Positions 28,717 to 37,427 of a stretch of DNA of 64,000 nt are shown here, piece after piece; position 1 is the first letter of the stretch, and each line of letters begins with the position of its first letter. The notes under the pieces were generated by a model. It did not search any database, was not told the origin of the DNA, and worked only from the letters and a program-made list of their open reading frames with translations. The position numbers and the translations under genes were made by a program. This stretch comes from an uncultured Candidatus Nitrosopumilus sp. Its GTDB lineage: Archaea > Thermoproteota > Nitrososphaeria > Nitrososphaerales > Nitrosopumilaceae. The stretch covers positions 40,050-104,049 of the forward strand of contig CAJQSE010000026.1 in assembly GCA_905612485.1 (NCBI GenBank), in the 5' to 3' direction.

Positions 28717-29535
28717 ATGGATAATCGTGTAAATGTTGCAGTTGTAATTGGTGTTGTATTTGTATTGGCCTTTGCTGTAACTTTAACTCAAAGTGAAAAT
28801 CAAGTTGAATCTCAAATTATTGAAGATGAGATTTCTGAAGAATTAATTTATGAGTGGCTGAAAAAATATGATCCATCTGAACAAACAATCTCTGTTTCTG
28901 GCAGTGCTACGGTATCTTCAAATCCTGATACCTTAATTATCGTGCTTGGAGTTGAATCTGAAGCCAAAACTGCCCATGAATCCCTATCTAAAAATTCTAA
29001 TTCATTAAATTCTGTAATCTCTTCCTTATCTAATTCTGGAATTTCTGAAGATAATGTTCAAACATCCAATTTTTCAATTTATCCATTATATGATAACATA
29101 AAAGATTCTGATGGAAATTGGCAACAAATTCTAAATGGATATCGTGTTTCAAATATTTTATCAATTCAAACTGAAAAAATTGATTCTGCTGGAGATATTA
29201 TTGATGTTGCAGTTTCTTCTGGAGCAAATCGTGTTGACAATGTTTCATTTCAATTATCTGACGATAAGTTACAAAAAATTAGTGATGATTTGATTGCAGA
29301 TGCAATTAATGATGCAACTCAAAAAGCAGAAAAAGCACTTGTACCATTAAAACAAAAAATTGTTGGAGTAAAATCTGTAATTATACATGATAATGTAGTG
29401 CCTTACTATGATAATCCAATGCGTACATCATTTGATGGATTTGCAGAACCCTCTATGAAATCTGCGCCAATTATGTCTGGTAATGAAGAGATCACAACTA
29501 ATGTTAGCGTTGTATTTTATATCTCACAACAATAA
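28717..29535 (+). CDS. SIMPL (DUF541) domain protein, exported
   Basis: One N-terminal hydrophobic segment (about 7-24, VAVVIGVVFVLAFAVTLTQ) works as signal or anchor; the rest is an extracytoplasmic SIMPL domain (ISVSGSATVSSNPDTLIIVLGVE near residue 60, then VSNILSIQTEKIDSAGDIID). Role of SIMPL proteins is poorly known. 272 aa. A TATA-like TTTTTATACTATAC lies upstream, so it has its own promoter. Confidence 0.85.
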   Translation: MDNRVNVAVVIGVVFVLAFAVTLTQSENQVESQIIEDEISEELIYEWLKKYDPSEQTISVSGSATVSSNPDTLIIVLGVESEAKTAHESLSKNSNSLNSVISSLSNSGISEDNVQTSNFSIYPLYDNIKDSDGNWQQILNGYRVSNILSIQTEKIDSAGDIIDVAVSSGANRVDNVSFQLSDDKLQKISDDLIADAINDATQKAEKALVPLKQKIVGVKSVIIHDNVVPYYDNPMRTSFDGFAEPSMKSAPIMSGNEEITTNVSVVFYISQQ

Positions 29536-29549
29536 TTTTTTTACAATTA

Positions 29550-30026
29550 TTATTTTAACAATTTTCTCTTTAATGTAGTTCCACAAATTGAACATTCTTT
29601 TCCACCTTGATAACTTGCTTTACATCCTGGACAATAGTGAATCCATTTTCCAACATCTTTGATTCCTTTTGTCATAATTGGCACAATGCTTAATCCTATA
29701 TTTTTGCCAACATTAGAAATTGCAAAATCATCTGTAATAATTTGACCTTTTGTTTCCATCCCTAATGCAATAATTGAAATATCTTGTTTTGACAATTGTG
29801 GAAAATCCCCTGTTTCTTTTGCTGCTTTAATTGCAGCCTGAGTTGATTGCTCATCTGGTTCTCTAATTTTCAGCCTGTTTGTTCCAAGTAGTGTTCCAAG
29901 TGCATCATAATTTTTCTTAATGTGTTGTATCTCATCATAAACCAGAGATGTAGTGTAACAATCTTCAGATGATCTAAATGGGACTCCTGCATAAAATGCA
30001 CTAGCGTCTAAAATTCTAAAATCCAA
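29550..30026 (-). CDS. nob1: rRNA endonuclease Nob1 (PIN domain plus zinc ribbon)
   Basis: Matures the 3' end of 16S rRNA in archaea. PIN domain acidic residues are seen in LDASAFY, the CYTTSLVYDEIQ helix and ITDDFAISNV, and the C-terminal zinc ribbon is CPGCKASYQGGKECSICG. 158 aa, normal for archaeal Nob1. Overlaps nadK by 11 bases. Confidence 0.92.
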   Translation of the reverse strand: MDFRILDASAFYAGVPFRSSEDCYTTSLVYDEIQHIKKNYDALGTLLGTNRLKIREPDEQSTQAAIKAAKETGDFPQLSKQDISIIALGMETKGQIITDDFAISNVGKNIGLSIVPIMTKGIKDVGKWIHYCPGCKASYQGGKECSICGTTLKRKLLK

Positions 30027-30831
30027 GTTTACTCATTTGTCTTAACCCTCTTTTTTTCAATCTAATGAAAACTGCTGGACTTTTGTATTTTTTAATAATT
30101 ATTGATTCTTCATATCCTGCAGATTTTACAACTTGTGCATCTATTGCAATATTACAATCTTGAGAACAAATGATTTCAATTTTTTCATCTGGAACAACTA
30201 ATGATGCTAATCTGTAAACTGGTGCAACTGGTGTAATGATTAAAACATCTAAACTTTCGTGTAATATTGGACCTCCCAATGAAAATGAATGACCAGTTGA
30301 TCCACTAGGTGTTGCAATAATTACGCCATCCATTTTTTGTTTTACTGTATCATTTTGAAATTTAATTTCAATTTCTGCAGTTTTAGTTAAGTTTGCCCTA
30401 CTAATGTAAATTTCATTTAACGCGGGTGGAAATTCTTTTCCTCCACATGATGCAGTTACTCTGGTTCTTTTATCTAGGAAAAATCTATCTTCTAAAATTT
30501 CATTTATTGCTTCATCAATTTCTTCAATTGTAATTTCTGCTAAAATACCTCTATTGCCTCCAACATTAATTGTTAAAATCGGTGTTTCATTTTCTAAATT
30601 TCGAAAAACTCGAAGTGTTGTTCCATCTCCTCCTAAAGTAATCACTAAATCTAATTTAACATTCTTAATTTCTTCAAGTGTTTCTATTTGTTTTGTTCCT
30701 TCTACACTAACTGGTGAAATTGTATATACTGTTGATTTTTTTGCAAGTAATTTACTTGCCACATCTCTTGCAGCATTTTCTGAATCTTTATTTCCAACTT
30801 TGCTTACTATTGCGACATTTTCTAGTTTCAA
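30016..30831 (-). CDS. nadK: NAD kinase
   Basis: Phosphorylates NAD to NADP. GGDGTTLRVFR is the diacylglycerol-kinase-fold GGDG motif near residue 69, and IATPSGSTGHSFSLGGPI is the second conserved NAD-binding motif. 271 aa. Paired with nob1 through an 11-base overlap. Confidence 0.94.
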   Translation of the reverse strand: MKLENVAIVSKVGNKDSENAARDVASKLLAKKSTVYTISPVSVEGTKQIETLEEIKNVKLDLVITLGGDGTTLRVFRNLENETPILTINVGGNRGILAEITIEEIDEAINEILEDRFFLDKRTRVTASCGGKEFPPALNEIYISRANLTKTAEIEIKFQNDTVKQKMDGVIIATPSGSTGHSFSLGGPILHESLDVLIITPVAPVYRLASLVVPDEKIEIICSQDCNIAIDAQVVKSAGYEESIIIKKYKSPAVFIRLKKRGLRQMSKLGF

Positions 30832-30921
30832 GTAAGTTCTTTTGAATTGTATTTACATAAAAATGATATTTTTAGGCACGTCTGTAAAAACAATTAAGTA
30901 TGAAAACGAAGTAATTCAATC

Positions 30922-31008
30922 ATGAGTTACGCACATCTTAAAGTTTTAGTTGATACTGAATGGTTGTCTCAAAATCCTCCAAACAAAAATAGAAAATTTG
31001 AAGGTTAA
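30922..31008 (+). pseudogene. Possible N-terminal remnant of a rhodanese-type sulfurtransferase
   Basis: ATG 30922 opens a 28-codon frame reading MSYAHLKVLVDTEWLSQNPP, which looks like the first 20 residues of thiosulfate sulfurtransferases (which start MSYAHPEVLVDTEWL or similar). The frame then stops at TAA 31006. No later rhodanese segment (active-site Cys loop) is seen in any plus frame before the ferredoxin gene. A TATA-like AATTAAGTAT about 28 bases upstream could still drive it. Likely a decayed copy or a short decoy of it. Confidence 0.4.
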
Positions 31009-31021
31009 GGCTGATAATGGT

Positions 31022-31186
31022 ATGATTCATGATGTGGATGGAATTGGATATTGGGTACCACTTCGTTGGTATTTTTCTAAAAATTTCTATAATTTGCCTA
31101 CAGTTTTAATTCATGCAAATGCCATGGAAAAAAAATACACTGAACTTCGAGAACTAACTTGTCCTCAAGATAACCTTTTTAACTAA
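31022..31186 (+). CDS. Short hypothetical protein (54 aa)
   Basis: Frame of the track entry 30950-31186. I prefer ATG 31022, with AAGGCTGAT nearby as a possible ribosome-binding site, because the earlier TTG lies inside the rhodanese-like frame. Codon composition looks coding. No family recognised. It could be a real small gene or out-of-frame debris of the remnant upstream. Confidence 0.35.
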   Translation: MIHDVDGIGYWVPLRWYFSKNFYNLPTVLIHANAMEKKYTELRELTCPQDNLFN

Positions 31187-31206
31187 ATCCTAATCACAAA
31201 AAATAG

Positions 31207-32154
31207 ATGTCATTACTTTTAAAAGATCGTGTTTGGTCTATGGAGGCCCCAACTGTAAAACGTGGTGTCTACCCATTACACGGTTTTAAACTTGGACTAT
31301 ACAGATTACCAATTAAACTTGAAGATCCTGTTGAAATAAAATCTGTTCATGATGGTTTGAAAAAAGCATTTGAAATGGACCTCTATGCTGATAGAATTTA
31401 CGCTACATACCGTTGGAAGGAACAAAACATGGCTGACCCTGATGCAAAAGGATACGAAGAAGTTGATTTATCCGTAACAGTAGAAATTGTAACTGGTGAA
31501 GTTGTTGATATTATTTATCAAGTATTTCCAATTGAAAAATTCGGAGATCCTAATTGGGTTAAAGATTATAGAAAGAAAGCAGACCATTTTGCAAAAATGG
31601 TAATTGATACTATTTTACGTAATACCATTTTGGCAGATAAGATGATTTCACATCTTGTAAAATCTGAAAAGATTCCTGAACTTACTGCTATTCAAAGACT
31701 TGAAGAACTAACACCTTTGGCTAAAATTGTTCTTGGTGCTAAACCAAAACCAATTGAAGCTACAGATGATGAGGAAGAAGAAGATGATGGTTCTATTGAA
31801 ATTCCAGATGGAGCAAAACTTGGACCAATCGACGTTGATTATAAATCAAAAATTAAACCTTCTGCTGTATACGAAGCTCCTGAACATACTATCAAAACTT
31901 GGGGTCGTAAAGGTACCAGTAATGGTATAATGGGTATTTGGGGTGAATTTGTTTCAGTAGATTATGATATTTGTATAGGTGATGGGGGGTGTCTTGAGGC
32001 TTGTCCAGTTGGAGTCTATGAATGGTTTGATACTCCTGGAAATCCTGGTTCCGAACAAAAACCATTGATGTCAAAAGAACCTGATTGTATTTTCTGTCTT
32101 GCATGTGAGAATGTTTGTCCTCCACAAGCAATCAAAATTTATGAAGCCAAATAA
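31207..32154 (+). CDS. Dicluster ferredoxin with a long N-terminal domain
   Basis: 315 aa. The last about 75 residues are a ferredoxin with CIGDGGCLEACPVGVYEW and CIFCLACENVCPPQAI, the archaeal zinc-type ferredoxin pattern with two cluster motifs. The first about 180 residues form an unassigned domain (WKEQNMADPDAKGYEEVDLSV region), joined by an acidic linker (TDDEEEEDDG). Possible electron carrier for KorAB or other ferredoxin enzymes; the N-terminal domain might bind a partner. Much longer than ordinary ferredoxins of about 100 aa. Confidence 0.85.
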   Translation: MSLLLKDRVWSMEAPTVKRGVYPLHGFKLGLYRLPIKLEDPVEIKSVHDGLKKAFEMDLYADRIYATYRWKEQNMADPDAKGYEEVDLSVTVEIVTGEVVDIIYQVFPIEKFGDPNWVKDYRKKADHFAKMVIDTILRNTILADKMISHLVKSEKIPELTAIQRLEELTPLAKIVLGAKPKPIEATDDEEEEDDGSIEIPDGAKLGPIDVDYKSKIKPSAVYEAPEHTIKTWGRKGTSNGIMGIWGEFVSVDYDICIGDGGCLEACPVGVYEWFDTPGNPGSEQKPLMSKEPDCIFCLACENVCPPQAIKIYEAK

Positions 32155-32205
32155 TTGCATTTCTTGCAACTATAAATATCGACTACTACTTTTGAGCAGA
32201 TAAAG

Positions 32206-34272
32206 ATGGCTGGAAATCCTTTCACTCAAATAGTTTTTGATTTGTTCATTATCTCTGCTATTTTAATTACTGCATACACTTGCAATTTTTATTATCTTGT
32301 TTTTCTTGCTAATAAAAGAAATACGATTGCTAAAACTGTTGATATAGGAACTCCTTCTGTAACAATCCAACTTCCAATTTACAATGAAAAATATGTTGCA
32401 AAACGACTTGTTGACGCTGTTTGCAATTTGGATTATCCTAAAGATCAAATGACTATCATGGTTTTAGATGACTCTGATGATAATACTGTTGATGTACTTG
32501 AAAAAACTGTTAACTATTACAAAACTCAAGGATTTCAAATTGAACATGTACGACGTGGAACACGAAAAGGGTACAAAGCTGGTGCTTTAAAATATGCAAT
32601 GCAAATTACTGATTCTGAACTTGTAGCAATATTTGATGCTGATTTTATTCCTCCAACCTGGTTTCTTAAAAAAGCAATTCCACATTTTTCAAAACCAAAT
32701 ATTGGTTTGATTCAATGTCGTTGGGGTCATGTGAATGAAAATTATTCTACTATTACACAGGTACAGGCACTTAGTATTGATTTTCATATGCTTATTGAAC
32801 AAAAAGCAAAAAGTAATTCACATTTGTTTATGAATTTTAATGGTACTGCTGGAATTTGGAAACGTGATTGTATTGAAGATGCTGGAGGTTGGCATACTGC
32901 AACTTTAGTTGAAGATCTTGATCTAAGTTACAGAGCACAAATGAAAGGATGGAAATGTGTCTTTTTACCTGATATTGTAGTTGATGCGGAACTTCCTGCA
33001 CAAATGAATGCTGCAAAAAGACAACAATTCCGTTGGGCAAAAGGTTCCATTCAATGTGCAACAAAATTACTTTTTGATATTGCTGTAAAACGTAAAGTTT
33101 CCATTGAGGCAAAGATTCAAGCTTTCATTCAACTTACACGTCATATTGTTTATCCGTTAATGTTAATACAATTTTTAGCCTTACCTGTTCTTTTGGCAGG
33201 ACAAGTTAATCTTTATGTTGTTAGTTTTCTACCTATCATTACATTTGCAACATATCTTGCAATGGGACCTGGTGCATATATTCTGATTATTCAAAACATG
33301 TATGGTAAATCGTGGAAGTCTAAAGTTAAGCTATTGCCTGCATTATTGATATACAATGCTGGAATGTCTGTAAATAATACAGTTGCAGTTTTTGATGCAG
33401 TCTTTGGCAGGAAAAATGAGTTTCTTAGAACTCCAAAATATGGAATAATCAATAAAAATGATGATTGGAAAGGTAAGGCATATAATTTACCTTTTACACA
33501 AACCACTCTTTTGGAAATCTTTTTTGGTGTCTATGGTACATTGGCAATTTTCATTTCAATATTTTCAAACAATCCTGTGTTTGTACCTATTATTGCAATT
33601 CAAACCATTGGATTTTTCTATATTGCTTACATGAGTTTGGCTCATACTCAATTTAAAAGAAATAAATCAAGTGAACAACGTAAAATGACGAAGAAAGAGA
33701 AAATGGCAAGTACTGTTTACAAATTATCAATGGTTGGAATTTTGGGATTAATTATTTTTGGAGGATTTATGGCAATTAATGGATATAATTCAGACATTTA
33801 TCCTCTGGATAGGATAAGAGGACATTTTGATGGTATTATAGGCTCGTCTGATCCAGATACCATTCGTGCTCATTTAATTGCAATCCAATTAGATTTGGAA
33901 CCAATGTTGGAGAGATTGCCTGAAACTACTGATACTCATAGTCAAATTATTTCTAAAAATCCAGTTTGGATGTTTCCAACTGAATCAACTAATTTTATTA
34001 GAATACAAAATGATGTAAATTCCATGCTGCAAAGTGTTAACACTCTTTCAACTATTCCTCAAGATAATTCTGCATATCATACTGGAATGCTTGACATAAA
34101 TGATAGGGCTTTTCTATTACGCCTTAACATTATGGATGCAACTCCATACATGTATGTGAGTATTGCAAATGTATTTTCAAGTATAATCTGGATTGCTGTA
34201 ATTATTGGAATCTTTACTGCACTAAAAAGGAAGAGAACTCAACTTAAAGAATCTGATACAATTGGCGTTTAA
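32206..34272 (+). CDS. Family 2 glycosyltransferase, processive type, membrane-bound
   Basis: 688 aa. A first membrane segment (about 10-30) leads to a cytosolic GT2 domain: VLDDSDDNTVD, IFDADFIPP, LVEDLDLSYRA and the QQFRWAKG (Q-x-x-R-W) motif typical of cellulose/hyaluronan-synthase-like enzymes. Several membrane segments follow, then after about residue 520 an outside-facing stretch of roughly 120 residues and a last membrane segment before the basic ALKRKRTQLKE end. Makes a surface or secreted polysaccharide, or a lipid-linked sugar. The product is not readable. Its 3' end overlaps the convergent coiled-coil gene by 4 bases. Confidence 0.88.
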   Translation: MAGNPFTQIVFDLFIISAILITAYTCNFYYLVFLANKRNTIAKTVDIGTPSVTIQLPIYNEKYVAKRLVDAVCNLDYPKDQMTIMVLDDSDDNTVDVLEKTVNYYKTQGFQIEHVRRGTRKGYKAGALKYAMQITDSELVAIFDADFIPPTWFLKKAIPHFSKPNIGLIQCRWGHVNENYSTITQVQALSIDFHMLIEQKAKSNSHLFMNFNGTAGIWKRDCIEDAGGWHTATLVEDLDLSYRAQMKGWKCVFLPDIVVDAELPAQMNAAKRQQFRWAKGSIQCATKLLFDIAVKRKVSIEAKIQAFIQLTRHIVYPLMLIQFLALPVLLAGQVNLYVVSFLPIITFATYLAMGPGAYILIIQNMYGKSWKSKVKLLPALLIYNAGMSVNNTVAVFDAVFGRKNEFLRTPKYGIINKNDDWKGKAYNLPFTQTTLLEIFFGVYGTLAIFISIFSNNPVFVPIIAIQTIGFFYIAYMSLAHTQFKRNKSSEQRKMTKKEKMASTVYKLSMVGILGLIIFGGFMAINGYNSDIYPLDRIRGHFDGIIGSSDPDTIRAHLIAIQLDLEPMLERLPETTDTHSQIISKNPVWMFPTESTNFIRIQNDVNSMLQSVNTLSTIPQDNSAYHTGMLDINDRAFLLRLNIMDATPYMYVSIANVFSSIIWIAVIIGIFTALKRKRTQLKESDTIGV

Positions 34273-35669
34273 GAAATATTTAGATCATTTCTAATCTCAT
34301 CTACTGCTCTAATTCCATAAATGTCTCTTACTTGTTGAATTCTAACTGATTCTTTTAACATGTCTCTCCCAATAGCATTTGTTAGAATTGAATATACATC
34401 ACTAAATCTAATTTCCCATTTATCTGCACAATCTAAAATTTTACTAACTGCCCATTGTCTAACTTCGTAAGGTAGAGGTATTTTTTCACCTGATTCAATT
34501 GATATTTTATCAAATAGGTTTACAATTTCTGAAGTAAGACTTGCCATTTTTTCTAAATCTTTTGATTCTCCGTATTTTGACTCTGTATTCATTCTGATGT
34601 TTGATTGGTATTCTGATAGTTTCAGTAATGCCATCATTTCCTTTGATGAATCACTAGATGCTTTGTTTGTAACATTTCTAACTGATTGGATTTCTTGAAA
34701 TAATTTTTCAGATTTTTTATGAAATTCTGCTGTAGATGCATCTTGTCTTTTTAGAGTGTTTGCTGTTGAATCTGCTCTTTTTGATAATGAACCAATCTCA
34801 GTCTCAATTTTATCTATTTTGCCTCCTAATTCTTTAATTGATTCTAAACTGATGACATCACTGGAATTTACACTTGATGAGACTGTCTCAAATTGTTGTT
34901 TGAGACCATCTATTATGCCTCCTAATGAGTCAATTTTTGATGCTTTTGATGATATTACATCAATTGAAATTTTGATTGCTTCTAATTCTGCATTGAGATT
35001 TGATGTGCCCGCTACTCCTTCAATTATTTTTTCAAATTCTTGTTTAAGACTTGAAACTACTTGAGTTCCTGTACTCAGATTCTCCGTTTTTTCAGAAATT
35101 TCTTCTATATTTTCTTTTAATTTATTCATCTCAGATGTAATTTCTAAAAATGAATTAGTCTTTCCAGACACTTCTCTTAGATCATCTCTTACTTCATCAA
35201 TTCTTTGAGCAATTTTAATAATCATCTGAGAATTATTTGTAATTGAATTCATACTTTCATCAACTTTTTGAGATATCTCTTGAGTTTTTGATGTTTTTTG
35301 TATTTCTGAAATTTTATTTAATTCATTTTCAAGTTTTTCAGTTTGATTGTTGATTTTATTAATTAAATTGGATTGTGTTCTAACTTGATTTAATCCTGCA
35401 TATAATTTCTGTGTATCATCTTCTATTATGTTAATTTGTTTTGATTGTTTTTGAATATGCTCTAATGTTGATGTTAGTGTATCTATCATTCCTTTCATTG
35501 ATACAAGGACTTTTTGATTTTCACCAAAAATTTTTGACATCACTTTAATTTCTTTTTGTAATGCCTTATTGGAATCTGAAACTGATGCTACTTTCTTTAA
35601 AACTGTTGCTGGATTTGGTTGTCTTTTAACAGTCTTGATTACTTTTTTCTTACTTGTTTTAGATGCCAT
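34269..35669 (-). CDS. Long coiled-coil protein (466 aa)
   Basis: No enzyme motif. A basic N terminus (SKKKVIKTVKRQPNP) is followed by about 300 residues of Gln/Glu/Lys/Ser heptad-like sequence with repeated INNQTEKLENEL-type blocks, then a distinct C-terminal domain of about 110 residues (IPLPYEVRQWAVSKILDCADKWEIRFSDVYSIL). The C-terminal part suggests a conserved folded domain. Could be a structural or chromosome-associated protein. It faces the GT2 gene convergently. Confidence 0.75.
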   Translation of the reverse strand: MASKTSKKKVIKTVKRQPNPATVLKKVASVSDSNKALQKEIKVMSKIFGENQKVLVSMKGMIDTLTSTLEHIQKQSKQINIIEDDTQKLYAGLNQVRTQSNLINKINNQTEKLENELNKISEIQKTSKTQEISQKVDESMNSITNNSQMIIKIAQRIDEVRDDLREVSGKTNSFLEITSEMNKLKENIEEISEKTENLSTGTQVVSSLKQEFEKIIEGVAGTSNLNAELEAIKISIDVISSKASKIDSLGGIIDGLKQQFETVSSSVNSSDVISLESIKELGGKIDKIETEIGSLSKRADSTANTLKRQDASTAEFHKKSEKLFQEIQSVRNVTNKASSDSSKEMMALLKLSEYQSNIRMNTESKYGESKDLEKMASLTSEIVNLFDKISIESGEKIPLPYEVRQWAVSKILDCADKWEIRFSDVYSILTNAIGRDMLKESVRIQQVRDIYGIRAVDEIRNDLNIS

Positions 35670-35731
35670 ATTACATGAATTAAGAAACTAATAATAAAAA
35701 AAGTTAGGTGTAAAATAAAAAATGTAAAGAG

Positions 35732-35839
35732 TCACTTGTTTACAACTTCTGGTTCATGAAGTAATTCATGAAATGTCTTTTCAGCAAGACCATTTGTTGT
35801 CTCAATGAATCCTCTGGGACAATATTCGCATTGAATCAT
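35732..35839 (-). CDS. 35-aa CxxC mini-protein
   Basis: Not in the ORF track. ATG 35839 to TGA 35732: it begins MIQCEYCPRGFIE, so one CxxC knuckle near the N terminus, then a helix-like KTFHELLHEPEVVNK. With two more ligands from His residues (H24, H28) it could bind a metal. A TATA-like TTATTAATAG sits at about 35862-35871 and a 14-bp palindrome lies between it and the start. Unknown function. It is part of the 429-base gap between the coiled-coil gene and the antiporter. Confidence 0.6.
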   Translation of the reverse strand: MIQCEYCPRGFIETTNGLAEKTFHELLHEPEVVNK

Positions 35840-35847
35840 ATAGTACT

Positions 35848-35861
35848 GTACGGTACCGTAC
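35848..35861. promoter_or_regulatory. 14-bp perfect palindrome, operator candidate for the 35-aa gene
   Basis: GTACGGTACCGTAC is a perfect dyad 8 bases before the ATG of the 35-aa gene (minus strand), between its TATA-like sequence and the expected transcription start. In archaea a repressor bound there blocks initiation. The 14-bp symmetry is unlikely by chance in AT-rich DNA. The regulator is not known. Confidence 0.6.
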
Positions 35862-35896
35862 TATTAATAATTGGGTTATTCCAATGTAACCAAAAA

Positions 35897-35961
35897 TGCA
35901 GTCAGTTACCCCAGGTCATATCTCTTCATTTTAATCAGCTGACCTACTCATCACTCTGCAG
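35897..35961 (-). ncRNA. Box C/D guide sRNA
   Basis: Read on the minus strand: TGCAG, then C box GTGATGA, a 9-base first guide (GTAGGTCAG), D' box CTGA, spacer TTAAA, C' box ATGAAGA (one mismatch to RUGAUGA), a 17-base region ending CCTGGGGTAA, D box CTGA, and CTGCA. The flanking TGCAG and CTGCA pair to form the terminal stem of a K-turn. A TATA-like CTTTATG stands about 25 bases upstream. Such RNAs direct 2'-O-methylation of rRNA or tRNA; the second guide could pair with the conserved UACCCCGGG stretch of 23S rRNA near the peptidyl-transferase centre (inference, with a G-U pair). Confidence 0.72.
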
Positions 35962-36098
35962 TTAGATTAAGATTTCTAGGCATAAAGAGTTTCAAATTGA
36001 TAACTTTTTGACAATAATAATTTTTTAGATTTTTATTAATTTTATTTCTAAATTTTTATTGTATAATCACTTTTTAATGAAATTCGTTAATTGATTAT

Positions 36099-37427
36099 AT
36101 GCAAAATCTTTTACTTCAATTAGATCCTACTACAATTCAAAATTCTCTTACTTCTACAGCTAATACTTTGATTGAACAAATAACTCCTGAACTTCCTCAT
36201 ACAAGTTTTGTAACTGATTTAGCTTTTATCATGATTATTGGGGCTATAGTTACACTTGCATTTTTTAAAATTAAACAACCTTTGATAATTGGATATCTTT
36301 TTGCTGGAATGCTTATTGGTCCTTTGTCTCCTCTTTGGACTTGGATTTTACCTGAAAGTACTTCATCTCCTGCATTGTTAGATGGTGTTGGAATTTTATC
36401 TGATATTTCTGCACTAAATCTTTTTTCTGAAATTGGTGTTATCTTATTATTATTTGTAATTGGAATTGAATTCCCATATGCTAAAATCAAATCTATTGGA
36501 CGAGTAGCTGTAGGTGTTGGTTCTATTGGATTATTCTCTACATTAGGTGTTTTGTTTTTTACTTCAACTGCACTAGGTCTAGAATTTATGGATGCATTGT
36601 TTATTTCTGCAGCTTTATCTGTATCTAGTACTGCAATTATTGTTAAACTTTTAGAAGAGACGGGAAAAATCAAAAAAGGATCTTCTATACTTATTTTGGG
36701 TATCTTAATTGTAGAAGATATTATTGCTGTAATTTTAATTTCTACATTACAATCTGTTGCTTTAGTTGGAACTGTATCTGTGGAATCTATTGTTGTTATT
36801 GTGTTAGTTGCAGTTGGTCTTATCGTAGGAACGTTTACTCTTGGAACACGTGTTATCCCTCCTCTAATTGATAGAGTTGCAGCTGCAGAAAATCGGGAAA
36901 TTCTACTCTTGAGTGTTCTTGGTCTCTGTTTTGGTTATGCTTTACTTGCAAATATTGTGGGATTATCTGTAGCAATTGGTGCCTTTTTGGCTGGTGTTTT
37001 GGTTGCTGAGTCAAAATCAGCTGAAGTTGCAAAATTACTTTCTAGTCCTATCAAAGATATGTTTGTGGCAATATTTTTCATTTCAGTTGGTGCATTGATG
37101 GATGTTTCACAACTTGAAAATTATATTTTCATTGCAATTGCTTTGATTGCAATTGCTACTGGTATGAAGTTTGGTGGTAACATGTTAGGTAATTTTATTT
37201 TCAGACAAAAACGTGGAAAGGCACTTCGCTCTGCATTCACTTTAGCCGCCCCTCGTGGTGAATTCTCCATTGTAATTGTAAAAGTTGGAGTTGACATTGG
37301 TGCAGTAAGTGCCTTCTTGTTCCCACTTGTGGGTATTATTGCAATTATCACTGCATTTATTTCTCCATTTTTAATGAAGGCTAGTGACAAAATTATACCT
37401 GTATTAGAGGAAAAAGAAGATGCCTGA
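36099..37427 (+). CDS. CPA2-type cation/proton antiporter (Kef/NapA-like)
   Basis: 442 aa with about 12-13 membrane segments. Typical CPA2 stretches are IKQPLIIGYLFAGMLIGP, FSEIGVILLLFVIGIEF, DALFISAALSVSSTAIIVKLL and GLSVAIGAFLAGVLVAES. No cytosolic TrkA-N domain follows, so it is the short membrane-only form. Transported ion (Na+ or K+) cannot be read. Overlaps the next gene by 8 bases. Confidence 0.92.
   Translation: MQNLLLQLDPTTIQNSLTSTANTLIEQITPELPHTSFVTDLAFIMIIGAIVTLAFFKIKQPLIIGYLFAGMLIGPLSPLWTWILPESTSSPALLDGVGILSDISALNLFSEIGVILLLFVIGIEFPYAKIKSIGRVAVGVGSIGLFSTLGVLFFTSTALGLEFMDALFISAALSVSSTAIIVKLLEETGKIKKGSSILILGILIVEDIIAVILISTLQSVALVGTVSVESIVVIVLVAVGLIVGTFTLGTRVIPPLIDRVAAAENREILLLSVLGLCFGYALLANIVGLSVAIGAFLAGVLVAESKSAEVAKLLSSPIKDMFVAIFFISVGALMDVSQLENYIFIAIALIAIATGMKFGGNMLGNFIFRQKRGKALRSAFTLAAPRGEFSIVIVKVGVDIGAVSAFLFPLVGIIAIITAFISPFLMKASDKIIPVLEEKEDA

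Noticed and set aside
35894-35935. 12-codon plus-strand frame MQSVTPGHISSF
   Set aside because: It lies within the box C/D sRNA on the other strand, which explains the sequence better.
36197-36673. 158-aa minus-strand ORF
   Set aside because: Complement of the antiporter's hydrophobic coding region, with no start signal or recognisable domain.
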